64,000 nucleotides of DNA from Liquidambar formosana (taxonomy: Eukaryota; Streptophyta; Magnoliopsida; Saxifragales; Altingiaceae). Each line of letters begins with the position of its first letter. Position 1 is the stretch's first letter. Location of the stretch: positions 8,326,107 through 8,390,106 of the forward strand of contig CM077823.1 in the NCBI GenBank assembly GCA_039720395.1, written 5' to 3'. The notes beneath the pieces are model-generated. The model saw only the letters and a list, made by a program, of their open reading frames with translations. It had not been told where the DNA came from and made no database searches. Shown here in pieces: positions 1 through 10,325 of this stretch. The translations under genes were made by a program, and so were the position numbers.

Positions 1-175
1 ATCGGCGTGTATCTCAACAAGCAAGGCTATAATGAAGGGTCTCTAGTCATATATTATAACCAATGCTGAGTGCATCTCCTAAGGGGCTAGAATGCTAGAT
101 TGCTAGCTTCTTGGACTAGTTTAGCTAGTTAAATTACATTTTTCCTTCTCCAAGGGCTAGTTATATGCTAATGGT

Positions 176-301
176 CCTTGGCTCTAATGACATGTCCCAT
201 CTCAGTAAGGGTGGGGTTTGTGGAGATATTGGTTTTAACTTAATGTGTGTGTGGGTGTGTGTGTGTGAACCTCCTATCGTTTGGCCAAAAAAAAAAAAAA
301 A
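176..301 (+). repeat. Poly(A)-ended dispersed repeat, copy 1
   Basis: The stretch runs from CTTGGCTCTAATGACATG through a TG-rich part to CCTATCGTTTGGCC and then a poly(A) run. The same order occurs at 2295-2437, as part of the duplication, and inverted at 4262-4372. A poly(A) 3' end and dispersal suggest a SINE or LINE tail; the 5' end was not located. Confidence 0.5.
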
Positions 302-720
302 ACACAGAAGGGTGAAGGGGGATATTTATTTTAGCTATTGTCATTTTGCTAGCTAAAGTAGATAAATTTTTTTTCTTGCACACCTTTTTCTCTTGAACTA
401 GAAGTTTAGATCATGCACGCACATTGCGTTTGACTCGTAGTAATCCCATGAATATTGTGGTACCAACTATCTACCCCAAAACTTGCCAGAGTTTCACTTG
501 CAATGAGAAAAATGGTGACTGGAAATCTAAGATAGAATGATTCTTCATAAAATTTGTGTTCACACTTCTCTAAAACCATAAGGACAAATCACAGATTGCA
601 AGTTGCATTAGATTCATGGCAATCTCAAGATTTGGCGAGTTTGAAAGATCAAACAATTGTATTATCTAATTAATGTGGGTTGCTCCAAGAGTTATTTTGA
701 GAGATTTTTGAGTTCGTAGA

Positions 721-890
721 TTTTCTGGGTGTGCTCCCAGAGGTCATCGTTTCAACTCCTCGCAGAGATCGCTACTTGTGTGGGTATAGGGCATCTCACA
801 CAGGCCGTAAGGGGAATAGTCTGGGCCGAAACCTCAGTGGGAGTAAAACCTAGGATACCCCTAATAGTTAATAAAAATAAAAAATAAAAA
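721..890 (+). mobile_element. SINE-like insertion in duplication copy 1
   Basis: The sequence is absent from the matching place in copy 2 (about 2873), where GAGTTCGTA runs straight into AATTTGAAAG. It ends in an A-rich AATAAAAATAAAAAATAAA tail and has a box-B-like TTTCAACTCC near its start. Its 3' half (AATAGTCTGGG ... GGATACCCCT) is shared with the SINEs at 18255-18421 and 24955-25130. The 5' end appears shortened, because the tRNA-like head seen at 24955 is weak here. Target duplications are not clean. Confidence 0.7.
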
Positions 891-1245
891 AATTTGAAAG
901 ATCAAACGAATTTATTGTCTAATTAATGTGGGTTGCTCCGAAAGCGTTAAACCCGGTTTGTGTGTCGGATGGATTCAAAAAGTTTAGTATATTTGATAAT
1001 ACAAAAGTGGGATTCATTGTGGGACCCACTCATTGTGTGGCTCCTCACCTTTGTGTCTATTTGAAAATCCCGTCGAAACATTTTATTGGAAGTTTGAAAC
1101 CCATATGGCATTTATTTTTCAGTTGTGTGATTTAATTATTTTTTTAGGGGGTTTAGAAGTCCGAACCCTTTAAGTAATTCTCACCTTAAAAAACTCAGAA
1201 TCTTGTTTTTGCAAGGGATTTTTCCATCAGTATTCCATTATGTAT

Positions 1246-2012
1246 CTGGATCTTGAGTGTGTAATTGATCTATTCCTTTAACTTCAATGTTACAAACTTG
1301 AACAAATTATCTTGGCAATAGGCTTGTTGAATCAAATCCTGGACACTAGATCTATCTCATTAACCTACTGGTCAATCTATATGAGTGATAATGATTGCGT
1401 ATTCTGTTTACATTATGTTAAATTACCAATGGTTTGCTCATGATGTGCAGGGGATCAAGTCTTTGAAAGAATCAATATATAATTTGTCATAATGATAATG
1501 ATGCTATAAACAAACAAATTATGAATTTTTTTTATAGATATAATTGATTAAAAATTAGTAAATAAAAAATAAAATTATTCAACTTAAATCGTCTAGTCAT
1601 TTGGCAATGTAAGTTTGCATATTACCATTTTAATTGAGAAAAAGGCTCTTACCATATATAAGGAATCAAAGATTCATGGCTGCAATTTCCACCTCCCCCC
1701 CCCCCCCCCCCCCCCCCGCGGGGATTTTTCATTGCCAATTATGCATCGTCTAATGCCTGGAAAAATGTTGTTCGTGGGTGACCATGGGGGCAGTTGAATA
1801 GGAGACTTTTTTCTTGCATTAATCTAATTAGACAATAACTCTTTCAATTCCCATGTCATGAGATTGAAATTTTCCCTAAGGCGTCATTTCTAATAAGTCA
1901 GTCACTATGCGTAAAAGTATTATCCTAAGCGGAAATACTAAATCTCAACTCATTAAGAAAAATTCCTAGATTAGATATGCATGTGTCATAATTATCACTT
2001 TAAAGATAGTTA
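1246..2012. other. Spacer, no gene seen
   Basis: AT-rich spacer between the two duplicated copies. It contains a poly(C) run at about 1693-1717 and no protein-like reading frame or recognisable element ends. Confidence 0.6.
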
Positions 2013-2048
2013 ATCGGCGTGCATCTCAACAAGCAAGGCTATAATGAA

Positions 2049-2152
2049 TGGATTGGGATTTGGTGAACCATCTTTTCCCTTGTCACGTGACGTCAATCCA
2101 GCGGTAATTTCACAATACATTTAAAGTCCCAAATTTCACCAAATCCAGATCC
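2049..2152. mobile_element. 104-bp hAT-type MITE with 8-bp target duplication
   Basis: The insertion is bounded by direct repeats ATAATGAA at 2041-2048 and 2153-2160. Copy 1 has a single ATAATGAA at the matching site near position 30-40. The ends are inverted: GGATTTGGTGAA near the left and TTCACCAAATCC near the right. An 8-bp duplication with short inverted ends is the hAT pattern; the superfamily is inferred. Confidence 0.85.
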
Positions 2153-2294
2153 ATAATGAAAGGTCTCTAGTCATATATTATAACCAATGCTGAGTGCGTC
2201 TCCTAAGGGGCTAGAATGCTAGATTGCTAGCTTCTTGGACTAGTTTAGCTAATTAAATAAAATTTTTCCTTCTCCAAGGGCTAGTTATATGCTA

Positions 2295-2437
2295 ATGATC
2301 CTTGGCTCTAATGACATGTCCCATCCCAGTAGGGGTGTGGGGTTTGTGGAGATATTGGTTTTAGCTTCATGTGGGTGTGGGTGTGGGTGTGTATGTGTGT
2401 GTGAACCTCCTATCGTTTGGACAAAAAAAATAAAAAG
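2295..2437 (+). repeat. Poly(A)-ended dispersed repeat, copy 2
   Basis: Copy of the repeat at 176-301 carried along in the segmental duplication. It has a longer GTGTGGGTGTGG tract and an A-rich end interrupted by T and G. Confidence 0.5.
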
Positions 2438-3297
2438 AAGGGTAAAGGGGTATCTATTTTATCTATTGTCATTTAGCTAGCGAATGTTTTAAAAAGTCAT
2501 TTTGCTAGCTAAAGTAGATAAATTTTTTTTCTTGCACACCCTTTTTTCTCGGACTAGAAGTCTAGATCATGCACACATATTGTGTTTGACTTGTAGTAAT
2601 CTCATGAATACTGTGGTACCAACTATTTGCCCCAAAACTTGCCAGAGTTTCACTTGCAATGAGAAAAATGACGACCGGAAATCTAAGATAGAATGGTTCT
2701 TCATAAAATTTGCATTCACACTTTTCTAAAACCATAAAGACAAATCACAGATTGCAAGTTGCATTAGATTTGTGGCAATCTCAAGATTTGGCGAGTTTGA
2801 AAGATCAAACAAATGTATTATCTAATTAATGTGGGTTGTTCCAAGAGTTATTTTTAGAGATTTTTGAGTTCGTAAATTTGAAAGATCAAGCAAATTTATT
2901 ATCTAATTAATGTGGGTTGCTTCGAGAGTGTTAAACCCGGTTTGTGTATCGAATGGATTAAACAATTTTAGTATATTTGATAATACAAAAGTGGGATTGA
3001 TTGTAGGACCCACTCATTGCGTGGCTCCTCACCTTTGTGTCTATTTGAAAATCCCGTCGAAACATTTTATTGAAAGTTTGAAACCGATATGGCATTTATT
3101 TTTCAGTTGTGTGATTTAATTAATTTTTTGGGGGGTTCAGAAGTCCGAACCCTTCAAGTAATTCTCACCATAAAAAATCAGAATCTTGATTTTGCAAGGG
3201 ATTTTTCCATCAGTATTCCATTATTTCCGTGTGTATATATACTTATATAGGAAACTCTTGAACCCCAAGTCAAATCTAACGGTAAACTGTGTTAACC

Positions 3298-3396
3298 TAT
3301 ATATACACACGCGTAGAAGAGATCCTCAACTCTCTCTGTCTCTCTCAATATCTCTCTCTCCTCTCTCTCTCTGAGTAAACAATCAAGAATCCATCA
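3298..3396 (+). promoter_or_regulatory. Core promoter and CT-rich leader of the RING-H2 gene
   Basis: A TATA-like CTATATATACA lies at 3298-3308, about 90 bp before the start codon. It is followed by a pyrimidine-rich CTCTCT leader at roughly 3331-3372, a common plant 5' untranslated feature. The transcription start is inferred. Confidence 0.55.
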
Positions 3397-4077
3397 ATGG
3401 AACCAACACCTGCGAATCCGTATTCTGTAAAGCTATACGGGACGAACCCAACAACAACGATGTCCACAGGCCTCGCCGAAATCCACGTGACACGGAAATA
3501 CCAACTGCTCCGCCAATCGCTGCAAGGTGTTGAAACAGTGATCGAAGAAGTCACTCCAGAGTGGCATGCTCTGTTCGAGATTCCTCTTCACCTTCTCCCC
3601 TCACGGGCTCTGCGCGAACTCCATGTCACCAACGCCCTTCGCTACTCGGGTCTTGACCCTGGTTTGTCCAATTTCTTAAGGCCATGGATGGCCTCGTTCG
3701 CCGCCGACCTGGCTCTGCGTTTTGGGTTCAGGGGGTTTCATATGGTGGTCCAAGTGGAAGTGGGTACAGAGGAGTGGGTTAATGAGGAAAACGGGTTTCA
3801 ATGGCTTTTGGATGAGTCGATGGGGATGGGCGACGGAGATTTCGTACGGAATGGTGCATCGGGATCGGCGATCGAGAAGTTGATGAAGGAGGGAATATTT
3901 GACTGTGGGGATCATGCGGATCTTGGGACGTGCATGGTGTGTTTGGAGGAGTTCTTGGGTGGAACACAAGTCAACATCAAGATGCCTTGCTCTCATCTTT
4001 TCCATCGACCCTGTATTGCTCGTTGGCTGGAACAGAGCAATTCCTGCCCAATCTGCCGATTTGAACTTGTTCATTGA
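3397..4077 (+). CDS. RING-H2 finger E3 ubiquitin-protein ligase
   Basis: The 226-residue intronless frame encodes a C-terminal RING-H2 domain with all eight zinc ligands: C179, C182, C198, H200, H203, C206, C217 and C220 (CMVC, then [10 protein letters not shown], then CPIC). RING-H2 proteins of this plant type bind a ubiquitin-loaded E2 and pass ubiquitin to a substrate. The first ~150 residues show no recognised domain, no signal peptide and no clear membrane segment, so the protein is probably soluble and its N-terminal half may select substrates. [11 protein letters not shown] stretch about 25 residues before the RING is typical of small plant RING-H2 ligases. The start sits in a good context (TCAATGGA) downstream of a TATA box and CT leader, and base composition is GC-richer than the surroundings. 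The 3' flank is T-rich. Substrate and pathway cannot be read from the sequence. Confidence 0.92.
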   Translation: MEPTPANPYSVKLYGTNPTTTMSTGLAEIHVTRKYQLLRQSLQGVETVIEEVTPEWHALFEIPLHLLPSRALRELHVTNALRYSGLDPGLSNFLRPWMASFAADLALRFGFRGFHMVVQVEVGTEEWVNEENGFQWLLDESMGMGDGDFVRNGASGSAIEKLMKEGIFDCGDHADLGTCMVCLEEFLGGTQVNIKMPCSHLFHRPCIARWLEQSNSCPICRFELVH

Positions 4078-4261
4078 TTGGTTTTGTTTTTTGTTTTTTT
4101 TGTTTCTTTTTTTGTTTTTTGTGTTTTTTTTTTTATTCTGTCAATATTTGTTGTAGAAAAATTGTTGCTATTTCATTAATTTTATGTAGAAACATTTTTT
4201 TTTCCTTCTTCATTCTATATGATTTTTGTTTTTAGTTTTATTGGGTTTGTTTGTTTGTATT

Positions 4262-4372
4262 TTTTTTTTTTTTTTTTTTTTTGTGTCAAACGATAGGAGA
4301 ACACACTCTCACACGAAGTTGAAACTAAAATCTCCGTAAACTCCACACCCTTATTGGGATGATATATGCCAT
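4262..4372 (-). repeat. Poly(A)-ended dispersed repeat, copy 3 (inverted)
   Basis: On the minus strand this reads GGGTGTGGAGTTT ... TCCTATCGTTTG followed by a poly(A) run, matching the order in the copies at 176-301 and 2295-2437. It lies just after the RING-H2 gene and may lie within its 3' region. Confidence 0.45.
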
Positions 4373-4391
4373 TAGGGTTTAGGGTTTAGGG
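4372..4391 (+). repeat. Short telomere-type repeat (TTTAGGG)n
   Basis: Nearly three units of the plant telomere heptamer. Too short to mark a former telomere; short telo-box arrays are common in plant DNA. Confidence 0.7.
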
Positions 4392-5011
4392 TCATTGGTT
4401 GTTTTATAGAGGTTTGTTTTAAATTTGGTGTGGTTTTCTAGTATCAATCCCAAATAAGCAAGCTTTGAACTTGACTTATGTATCTATCTTATGAGCAAGC
4501 TTCATCAAGCTGTCTATTAAAGAGCCAAACTAAAGTAATTTGGTTATTTAAAACATCAATGTACTTATAAAGCCAAATAATATTCGATTTGAGCTTTGTT
4601 TAATAAATTAACCAACTCAAAAATAAGATTTGAAGTTGACTTGTCAAGTCGATCTCAAACCAAGCTTGAAGAGTGTGTACAAGTTTAGAACTTCACAAGA
4701 AGGTATTAGGTTCAAGACATGTGTTCCCCTTACCGTGGACTACAGCTATCGGTAAACACTACGTGTTGATTCAAGTCGTAAAACATTGATACTTATGCAC
4801 TATGCTTATTGCACAAAGACATTGATCCAATGGGACAAATTCACTCTTAAGGATAGTGGATTAATTTCCACGCCTTGGGCGTTAGCATGTTATAGATCCC
4901 TAAGTTTTATTTTATACGGAGTATATGCTTTTATAGTGTTTGATGCATTATTTCTATTCCTTGTGATAATTGTCAGAATTCACTAAGCACAATTTAATAT
5001 GCTATTACCAA

Positions 5012-5271
5012 CGGAGAGAGAGAGAGAGAAAGAGAGACTTGAGCTAGCTATGCTAGAGTGAGTTTCTTATCCAATCGAGCTTGCATGATGCTTTTCTCTA
5101 GTTTAATTGGTATTCATCTGCCCATAAATTTAGACGATACATGACAGAATTTGAGAATGCTCTCAGTCTCTCCCCTCCTAAGCAAGGAATTATAGCACAC
5201 AAAACACAGGATCTTAACTCATCCTCGTTGTACTATTTAAGATTAATCAATTTTATTTGATATTATCAAAA

Positions 5272-5302
<31 letters not shown>

Positions 5303-5304
5303 CT
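5012..5304. repeat. Microsatellites: (GA)n and A-run followed by (CA)n
   Basis: A GA-dinucleotide tract lies at about 5013-5037. A poly(A) run followed by ACACACAC lies at about 5268-5304. The sequence between and around them, 4400-5440, shows no gene. Confidence 0.8.
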
Positions 5305-5440
5305 ACATTTGACACTAGTCCACAGTAGAAAACAGGACAATAGCTATATAGAACCAGTCCCCAAAAAATAAATTTCAAGAGTAACAAATGCAACAAATGG
5401 ATAATTACACAGTCCTAGTAAATGCACTATTAGAGAAAAA

Positions 5441-5630
5441 CATTTTATTGAAACCCATATGGCAATTTCTTTTTTTTAAAGTTCTGAGATGATCCTCTAG
5501 TTGTTAATTTTCCTTTTTTCTTTTTTCGGGTTTAGAAGTTAGAACCCATAAGGAATTCTCTCCATCAAAAATCAAAACCTTGTTTTTGCGAGGTATTTTC
5601 CCTGCTATTCCTGACATCAGTATTCCATTA
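5441..5630. repeat. Third, diverged partial copy of the 1-1240 segment
   Basis: From CATTTTATTG and AAACCCATATGGCA to CAGTATTCCATTA this follows 1079-1240 and 3063-3223, with small indels. The RING-H2 gene is therefore flanked on both sides by the same duplicated sequence. Confidence 0.75.
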
Positions 5631-6541
5631 ATTATTTCCATATTTATTTAATTACCAAGTACGTACTACTAGCTAGAAAAGATTAGTCCTTTAAAACGTT
5701 TTAAAAATATTGTAAATTCACCTGTGATCTTATCTAACACCATGAAAAGTATTGTTACATCATCTATAAGACTACACTCATGAATTCTTAAGCACCTAAA
5801 AATATTTTAGAGGCAGAACAAAATTAGCTCCCAGAAATATAATCCACTTGCCCTCATAATGTATCCGTCCAAATCAACCCATCAGTGGCCCTACGTGAGC
5901 TCCTAAAATGTGGGCTCCTTCTCTTTTAACATTTCAATTCACCTGCATACTTTCAATGTGACAAGAGAGTTCCATATGGTGGCCTTGACTTCACCCAACA
6001 TCAAACTTTGGTAACCAAATTCAAATTCTCTAGTTATTTTCATTTTTCTTTCTTCTGCTTATTAGTCGAAGGTTTGGTATACCCTTAATTTCTAATATGG
6101 AAAAAAAAATACGGAATAATATTTATAAAAAGAAAAACAAAAAAAGAAGACAGAAAAAATTAATCAAGAAAGAAATCAATGAAAGAGGGTGGGTAAATTC
6201 GACTCTTAGGACTGTAAGTAGGAATGGGAATGGGCGGTTCGGGTGCAAGTCGGCACTATACCATTTCTAAACCGGATTTTGAAAACCCATACTCAACCCG
6301 CCTCGAAACGTGACAGGGCAAGCAAATGTTGAACCATCTCCTACCTTATTAATTGCTTAAGAAACTTGTACTCGCCCTGCCCCATCCCAACAGCTTCTTT
6401 TTTCTTTTCTTTTTTCACTCAATTTTTTGCTATTTGCCAATTGTTATTATATATACATATATATATATATAGTTTTTTTGCCAAAATGCCCAAATGAGAG
6501 ATGTAGACTAAGGTTTGCTTAAGATTATATATATATATATA
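5631..6541. other. AT-rich spacer, no gene seen
   Basis: Contains a GC-richer patch at 6225-6330, with CGGTTCGGGT-like and CAACCCGCC words that recur in form at 8440-8560, and TA-rich tracts near 6450-6540. No coding frame or element ends were found. Confidence 0.55.
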
Positions 6542-7345
6542 CTAGTTGTAGCTCACGTGTGTTGCACGTGAATATTTCTCAATAACAAAAAATATGACAT
6601 AGCGCAATACAATTGTACGGTGTTGTTAGGTGTTGTTCACTATTCTTATTACTAATTCCATGGAACACAGATTAGACAATCGCCTTAATGCTCAAGGTAA
6701 AACTTGGCTAGTAACTGGTCCCAAGAAAAAGTGAAAAGTCTTAGGATTTAATATAACCTTGTTCATAGTAATTTTTACTTCATAATTTTGAATTTTGTTT
6801 TATAGGGCTTTAAAGTGTTTTACCGAATTTTAAAAATTATAGAAAAAAAGCGACATTTATTTTCTTTTAAATATGAATTACTTGAGTTGTAATCTTAATG
6901 ATTTTTCTAATTCACCAAGTATCAAAGTATTCTATACATGCATCCGTAAAAGAATTTTGGAATGTAATGAGCCCACACTCTGTTCATGCAGTATTAGGTT
7001 TCTTGCATTATAAAATAATGCTTTACATGTACCTAGTAATTTATCTTAATTCTCATCAAACAATTTGTGGAGCTTATCCAAAAAATAAAAAATAGATAAG
7101 ATATTAGGCGTTTAGAATTTGTTAGAAATTTTAATTTGAAAGAAGTCTAGAAGATTTGGACATTAAAGTGGCAAAGGGTAGCAACAATGAAAGCTTAAAG
7201 AGGTGTGTGGGAGCATGTAGCATATATAGGTTAGTTATTATATTTGGAATCAGATTCTTTGCCCGACGAGAAGAGAGCATGTGTTTAGAAATTGCAAAAA
7301 CTTTTAATATGAAAGGAGTGTAGAAAACCCAAAAAGGTTACATAG

Positions 7346-7761
7346 TGTCACGGGTCGGGTCTCCAACCCAATAGGCTAGCCCATTAAGTGGAGTTGCCCT
7401 CCTCATTTATATGCCCAAGATTCTCCCAGTGCCTATCCGATGTGGGACAAAGATCCATGACATTCTCTCCCACCCAACCTGCACGACGCCCTCGTCGTGG
7501 TTGGGCCCACCTTGCCTACCTGTCCACACTCCGTACCCCTCGCGACCCCAAGTGACCCTTTACACTTGGCCGCCCTCGGTACCCCATGGACCCAGGCGCT
7601 TGGCGTGATATCGGATAAGGGACCGGGTTGGCTCTGATACCACCTGTCACGGGTCGGGTCTCCAACCCAATAGGCTAGCCCATTAAGTGGAGTTGCCCTC
7701 CCCACTTATATGCCCAAGATTCTCCCAGTGCCTATCCGATGTGGAACAGATATCCATGACA
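7346..7761 (-). mobile_element. TRIM retrotransposon, minus strand
   Basis: Two 117-bp terminal repeats (7346-7462 and 7645-7761) begin TGTCA and end TGACA. The internal part is 182 bp. Next to the 7645 repeat the minus strand reads TGGTATCAGAGCC, the initiator-methionine tRNA primer-binding site. Next to the 7462 end lies a purine tract on the minus strand (GGGTGGGAGAGA), the second-strand primer. No protein is encoded, as expected for a terminal-repeat retrotransposon in miniature. Transposition would need proteins from another element. Confidence 0.9.
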
Positions 7762-7769
7762 TTAAAAAA

Positions 7770-7860
7770 TGTCATGGATCTCTGTCCCACATCGAATAGG
7801 CATTGGGAGAATCTTGGGCATATAAGTGGGGAGGGCAACTCCACTTAATGGGCCAGCCTA
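7770..7860 (+). mobile_element. Truncated TRIM LTR between the pair
   Basis: This matches the first ~91 bases of the 117-bp TRIM repeat and stops at GGGCCAGCCT, just before the next full repeat. Its start forms a tight inverted junction with the end of the minus-strand element (CCATGACATT / AATGTCATGG). Confidence 0.85.
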
Positions 7861-7862
7861 AA

Positions 7863-8262
7863 TGTCATGGATCTCTGTCCCACATCGGATAGGCACTGGG
7901 AGAATCTTGGGCATATAAGTGGGGAGGGCAACTCCACTTAATGGGCTAGCCTATTGGGTTGGAGACTCGACCTCTGACAAGTGGTATCAGAGCCAACCCG
8001 GTCCCTTATCTGATGTTCACGCCAAGCGCCTGGGCCCACGGGGTATCGAGGGCGTATGTGACTCGCGAGGGGTACGGGGTGCGGACAGGTAGGCAGGGTG
8101 AGTCCAACCACGACGAGGTCGTTGTGCGGGTTGGGTGGGGGAGAATGTCATGGATCTCTATCCCACATCGGATAGGCACTGCGAGAGTCTTGGGCATATA
8201 AGTGGGGAGGGCAACTCCACCTAACGGGCTAGCCTTTTGGGTTGGAGACCCGACCCGTGACA
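7863..8262 (+). mobile_element. TRIM retrotransposon, plus strand
   Basis: The terminal repeats are 7863-7979 and 8146-8262, 117 bp each. The primer-binding site TGGTATCAGAGCC starts at 7982, two bases after the left repeat. A purine tract (GGGTGGGGGAGA) precedes the right repeat. The internal part is 166 bp. It is the same family as the minus-strand element. The whole pair, 7346-8262, is flanked by ATAG on both sides, which may be the original target duplication. Confidence 0.92.
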
Positions 8263-8405
8263 ATAGGTATAATAAAGTTAGATTAGAAACTTAAGTATAA
8301 ATCAATTAAAACTTAAAATAATATGAATATTCCAATAAACAAGGGTAACAGTGTCTTTATAGGTTTGAGTAAGGATAATATAGTCAATCAAAATTTTTTT
8401 TTAGA

Positions 8406-8858
8406 TACATGTGTGTATGTGTAAAGATATAAAATTATAATCGGGGTGGGACGGGTTTATGGGTTGCGACATAAGTAAACCATAATTGACCCATACCCGA
8501 CTAAAAAACCAAAATTTGTCCTGAACCCAACTCAAGTCCCGAAAAATATTATATATATCTAATAAAATAAAAATTAAAAAAAAAACACCAATCCTATAGA
8601 GCTGGGCAAGGCTTGCCAGGCTCTTTTCCCTGAATATTGTTTTTTTATTAATTTATTATGCTTTTGGTATGGTTTTCAATTTTATTCCAGAATAGCGATA
8701 AAATGTGGTTGTCAGCCACATTTTTATTAAAATCGTGGAAATTCCAATTAAAAGGGTACTACTTTTCTTTTTTTCTTTTTCTTTTTATTTTATATTCTTT
8801 TTTAAGTAGTTAACATTTAAATGTTTATAACAAATAGCTATTGATATAAACATAATAA
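8406..8858. other. AT-rich spacer
   Basis: Contains a CGGGGTGGGACGGG and CCCATACCCGAC patch reminiscent of 6225-6330 across the Helitron, suggesting the Helitron split one older repeat. No gene seen. Confidence 0.4.
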
Positions 8859-9099
8859 TGTAGACACCCAAATTTTGTCAAGCCGCCTTCGAATAAACCC
8901 AGCAATCCCCTCAATACTGGGATTTAACTGGACAAACGTCGCACAAACTTGAAACTCAATTTTTCCCACGGAATTCTAGCTAAATTAAAGAGGTTCATTT
9001 CATCAATCAAGTTTGCAAGCCTCCAATCTAGAGGGCTAGCACAAAGGTAAGGGCCTTTTAAAACTGTGATTAACCGCCTAATGCGACTTTAGGCGATTC

Positions 9100-10325
9100 T
9101 GTTGGCCCTAAGGTTATATGACCAAGGGCATATCCGAGATTTTGATAATAACAAAGGATCGATGTCAATACTAATAGTTTATATGTAAGATATTAATCAA
9201 AGCTATGTACTCAAGTATATGGATCCAAATGAAGCATAAAGACATATCCATACCATGGAACTCGAAGCACATGCTTAAAACATCAAGGACAATCAAGCAT
9301 AAGAGCATATGAGCATAAAAAGTATGCAAAAGTCCTACAAACACTCAAGAGCAAGCTAGCAACATCAATGAAGATTCTTAGATAGCTATGAGTGAGGTTT
9401 TAGGTCATCAATGTATTTGATTGCTCATATAATTGTTCCATTAACCTAGATGAACCTTAGGACCCTTGGGTAAATAGATTTTATCAATTAGATAAGGCTT
9501 AAGTTGATATAAGTGAACTTGATTGATTAAAATTAAAATTTATATCACTATAGTTCATTTCTGCCTATTTCAGTCGACTTATTCTCCATTTCAGTCAACT
9601 CATTTGGCCAAAAGAAGTCCCTTTTGTCTTCTGATTCTGCCTAAATCAGTCCACTGAATTGACTATTCAATCAACTGATTCTGCAATTTCAGAACTCCAA
9701 CGGCTAGTTTTTGAAAGGTTGTTGAGGCATTTAATGCCACTAAACGGCTCTTTCCCGGCATTTATTGCACCAAACGGTCATATTATTCATATTGTCTATA
9801 TAAACAATGATTCAAATGCATTTATGATCACCAATACAAGAGCATTCCTTGTTATCAATCTTCTAGCCCTAAATTTATAAAAGAACATTCATTGAGCAAT
9901 CAATTAGAAGAGAGTTGAGCTATTAAATTCTGTGGTATTCAGTCTTGAAGAGAGTTTCTTTGTACACAATCTCATCTCTACAATCTTGTAATCAAGGGTT
10001 GGTATCACCCATTCTTAGCACTTGAAGAAGTGCTATTGGGCAAGTGTTAGTTGAAAACACTTAATTTGTAAAGGTTTGCTACTCCACCTTGAAGGAGAAT
10101 GATAGAGGATTGGTGAATCCTTAAGTAAGCTCTTGAGGTGAGGACGTAAGCGGGAAGGCCGGACCTCGTTAAATCTTGTGTTTGCATTATCTATCTCATT
10201 TTCTTTATTGCTTATTATTGAAATTTCTCTTATTTGCAATAATCTGAATTTTAAATTGTAATTATTGTTTTTATTGGCTATAAACCCTATTCACCCCCCT
10301 CCAGGGTTGTAGTCTTGGGATAACA
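9100..10325 (+). mobile_element. Solo LTR of a Ty1/copia (SIRE-like) element, nested
   Basis: It starts TGTTGGCCCTAAGG and ends CCTATTCACCCCCCTCC ... GGATAACA; both ends are typical of SIRE/Maximus-type copia LTRs. Flanks are GATTC (9095-9099) and AATTC (10326-10330), four of five matching. It contains a TATA-like TCTATATAAACAA near 9797 and several CAGTCGACT-like words at 9570-9690. Short open frames inside it are not genes. No internal domain is present, so recombination between two LTRs probably removed it. Confidence 0.72.

Larger units (their letters stand above)
1..1240. repeat. Tandem segmental duplication, copy 1 (cut by window start)
   Basis: This segment matches 2013-3223 almost base for base: both open with ATCGGCGTG and end with CAGTATTCCATTA. 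Both copies also hold an internal older duplication of a stretch beginning TTTGAAAGATCAAAC and including TCTAATTAATGTGGGTTG. Copy 1 carries a SINE at 721-890 that copy 2 lacks, and lacks the 104-bp MITE present in copy 2. Short open frames here are not conserved as proteins, so no gene is called. Confidence 0.9.
2013..3223. repeat. Tandem segmental duplication, copy 2
   Basis: Second copy of the segment at 1-1240, ending just upstream of the RING-H2 gene promoter. It has a 104-bp insertion at 2049-2152 and preserves the empty site for the SINE found in copy 1. Confidence 0.9.
6542..8405 (-). mobile_element. Probable non-autonomous Helitron holding two TRIM elements
   Basis: On the minus strand the 3' end reads hairpin, eight bases, then CTAG followed by T. 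The hairpin at 6554-6570 is CACGTG-TGTTG-CACGTG. The same arrangement occurs in the better supported Helitron at 31973-32784. The 5' end is placed at 8405, where the plus strand reads TAGA before T, preceded by a TAGTCAATCAAAA stretch also found near the 5' end of the 31973 element. The 3' end is firm; the 5' end and therefore the length are inferred. The nested TRIM pair accounts for about half of it. Confidence 0.5.

Noticed and set aside
3676..4074. 132-codon minus-strand frame opposite the RING-H2 gene
   Set aside because: Shadow of the GC-richer plus-strand gene with no domain.
4372..4391. Possible interstitial telomere
   Set aside because: Only about three heptamers; too short to mean a chromosome fusion.
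7411..8263. Open frames of 65-90 codons on both strands
   Set aside because: They lie wholly inside the TRIM elements and mirror one another because of the inverted arrangement.
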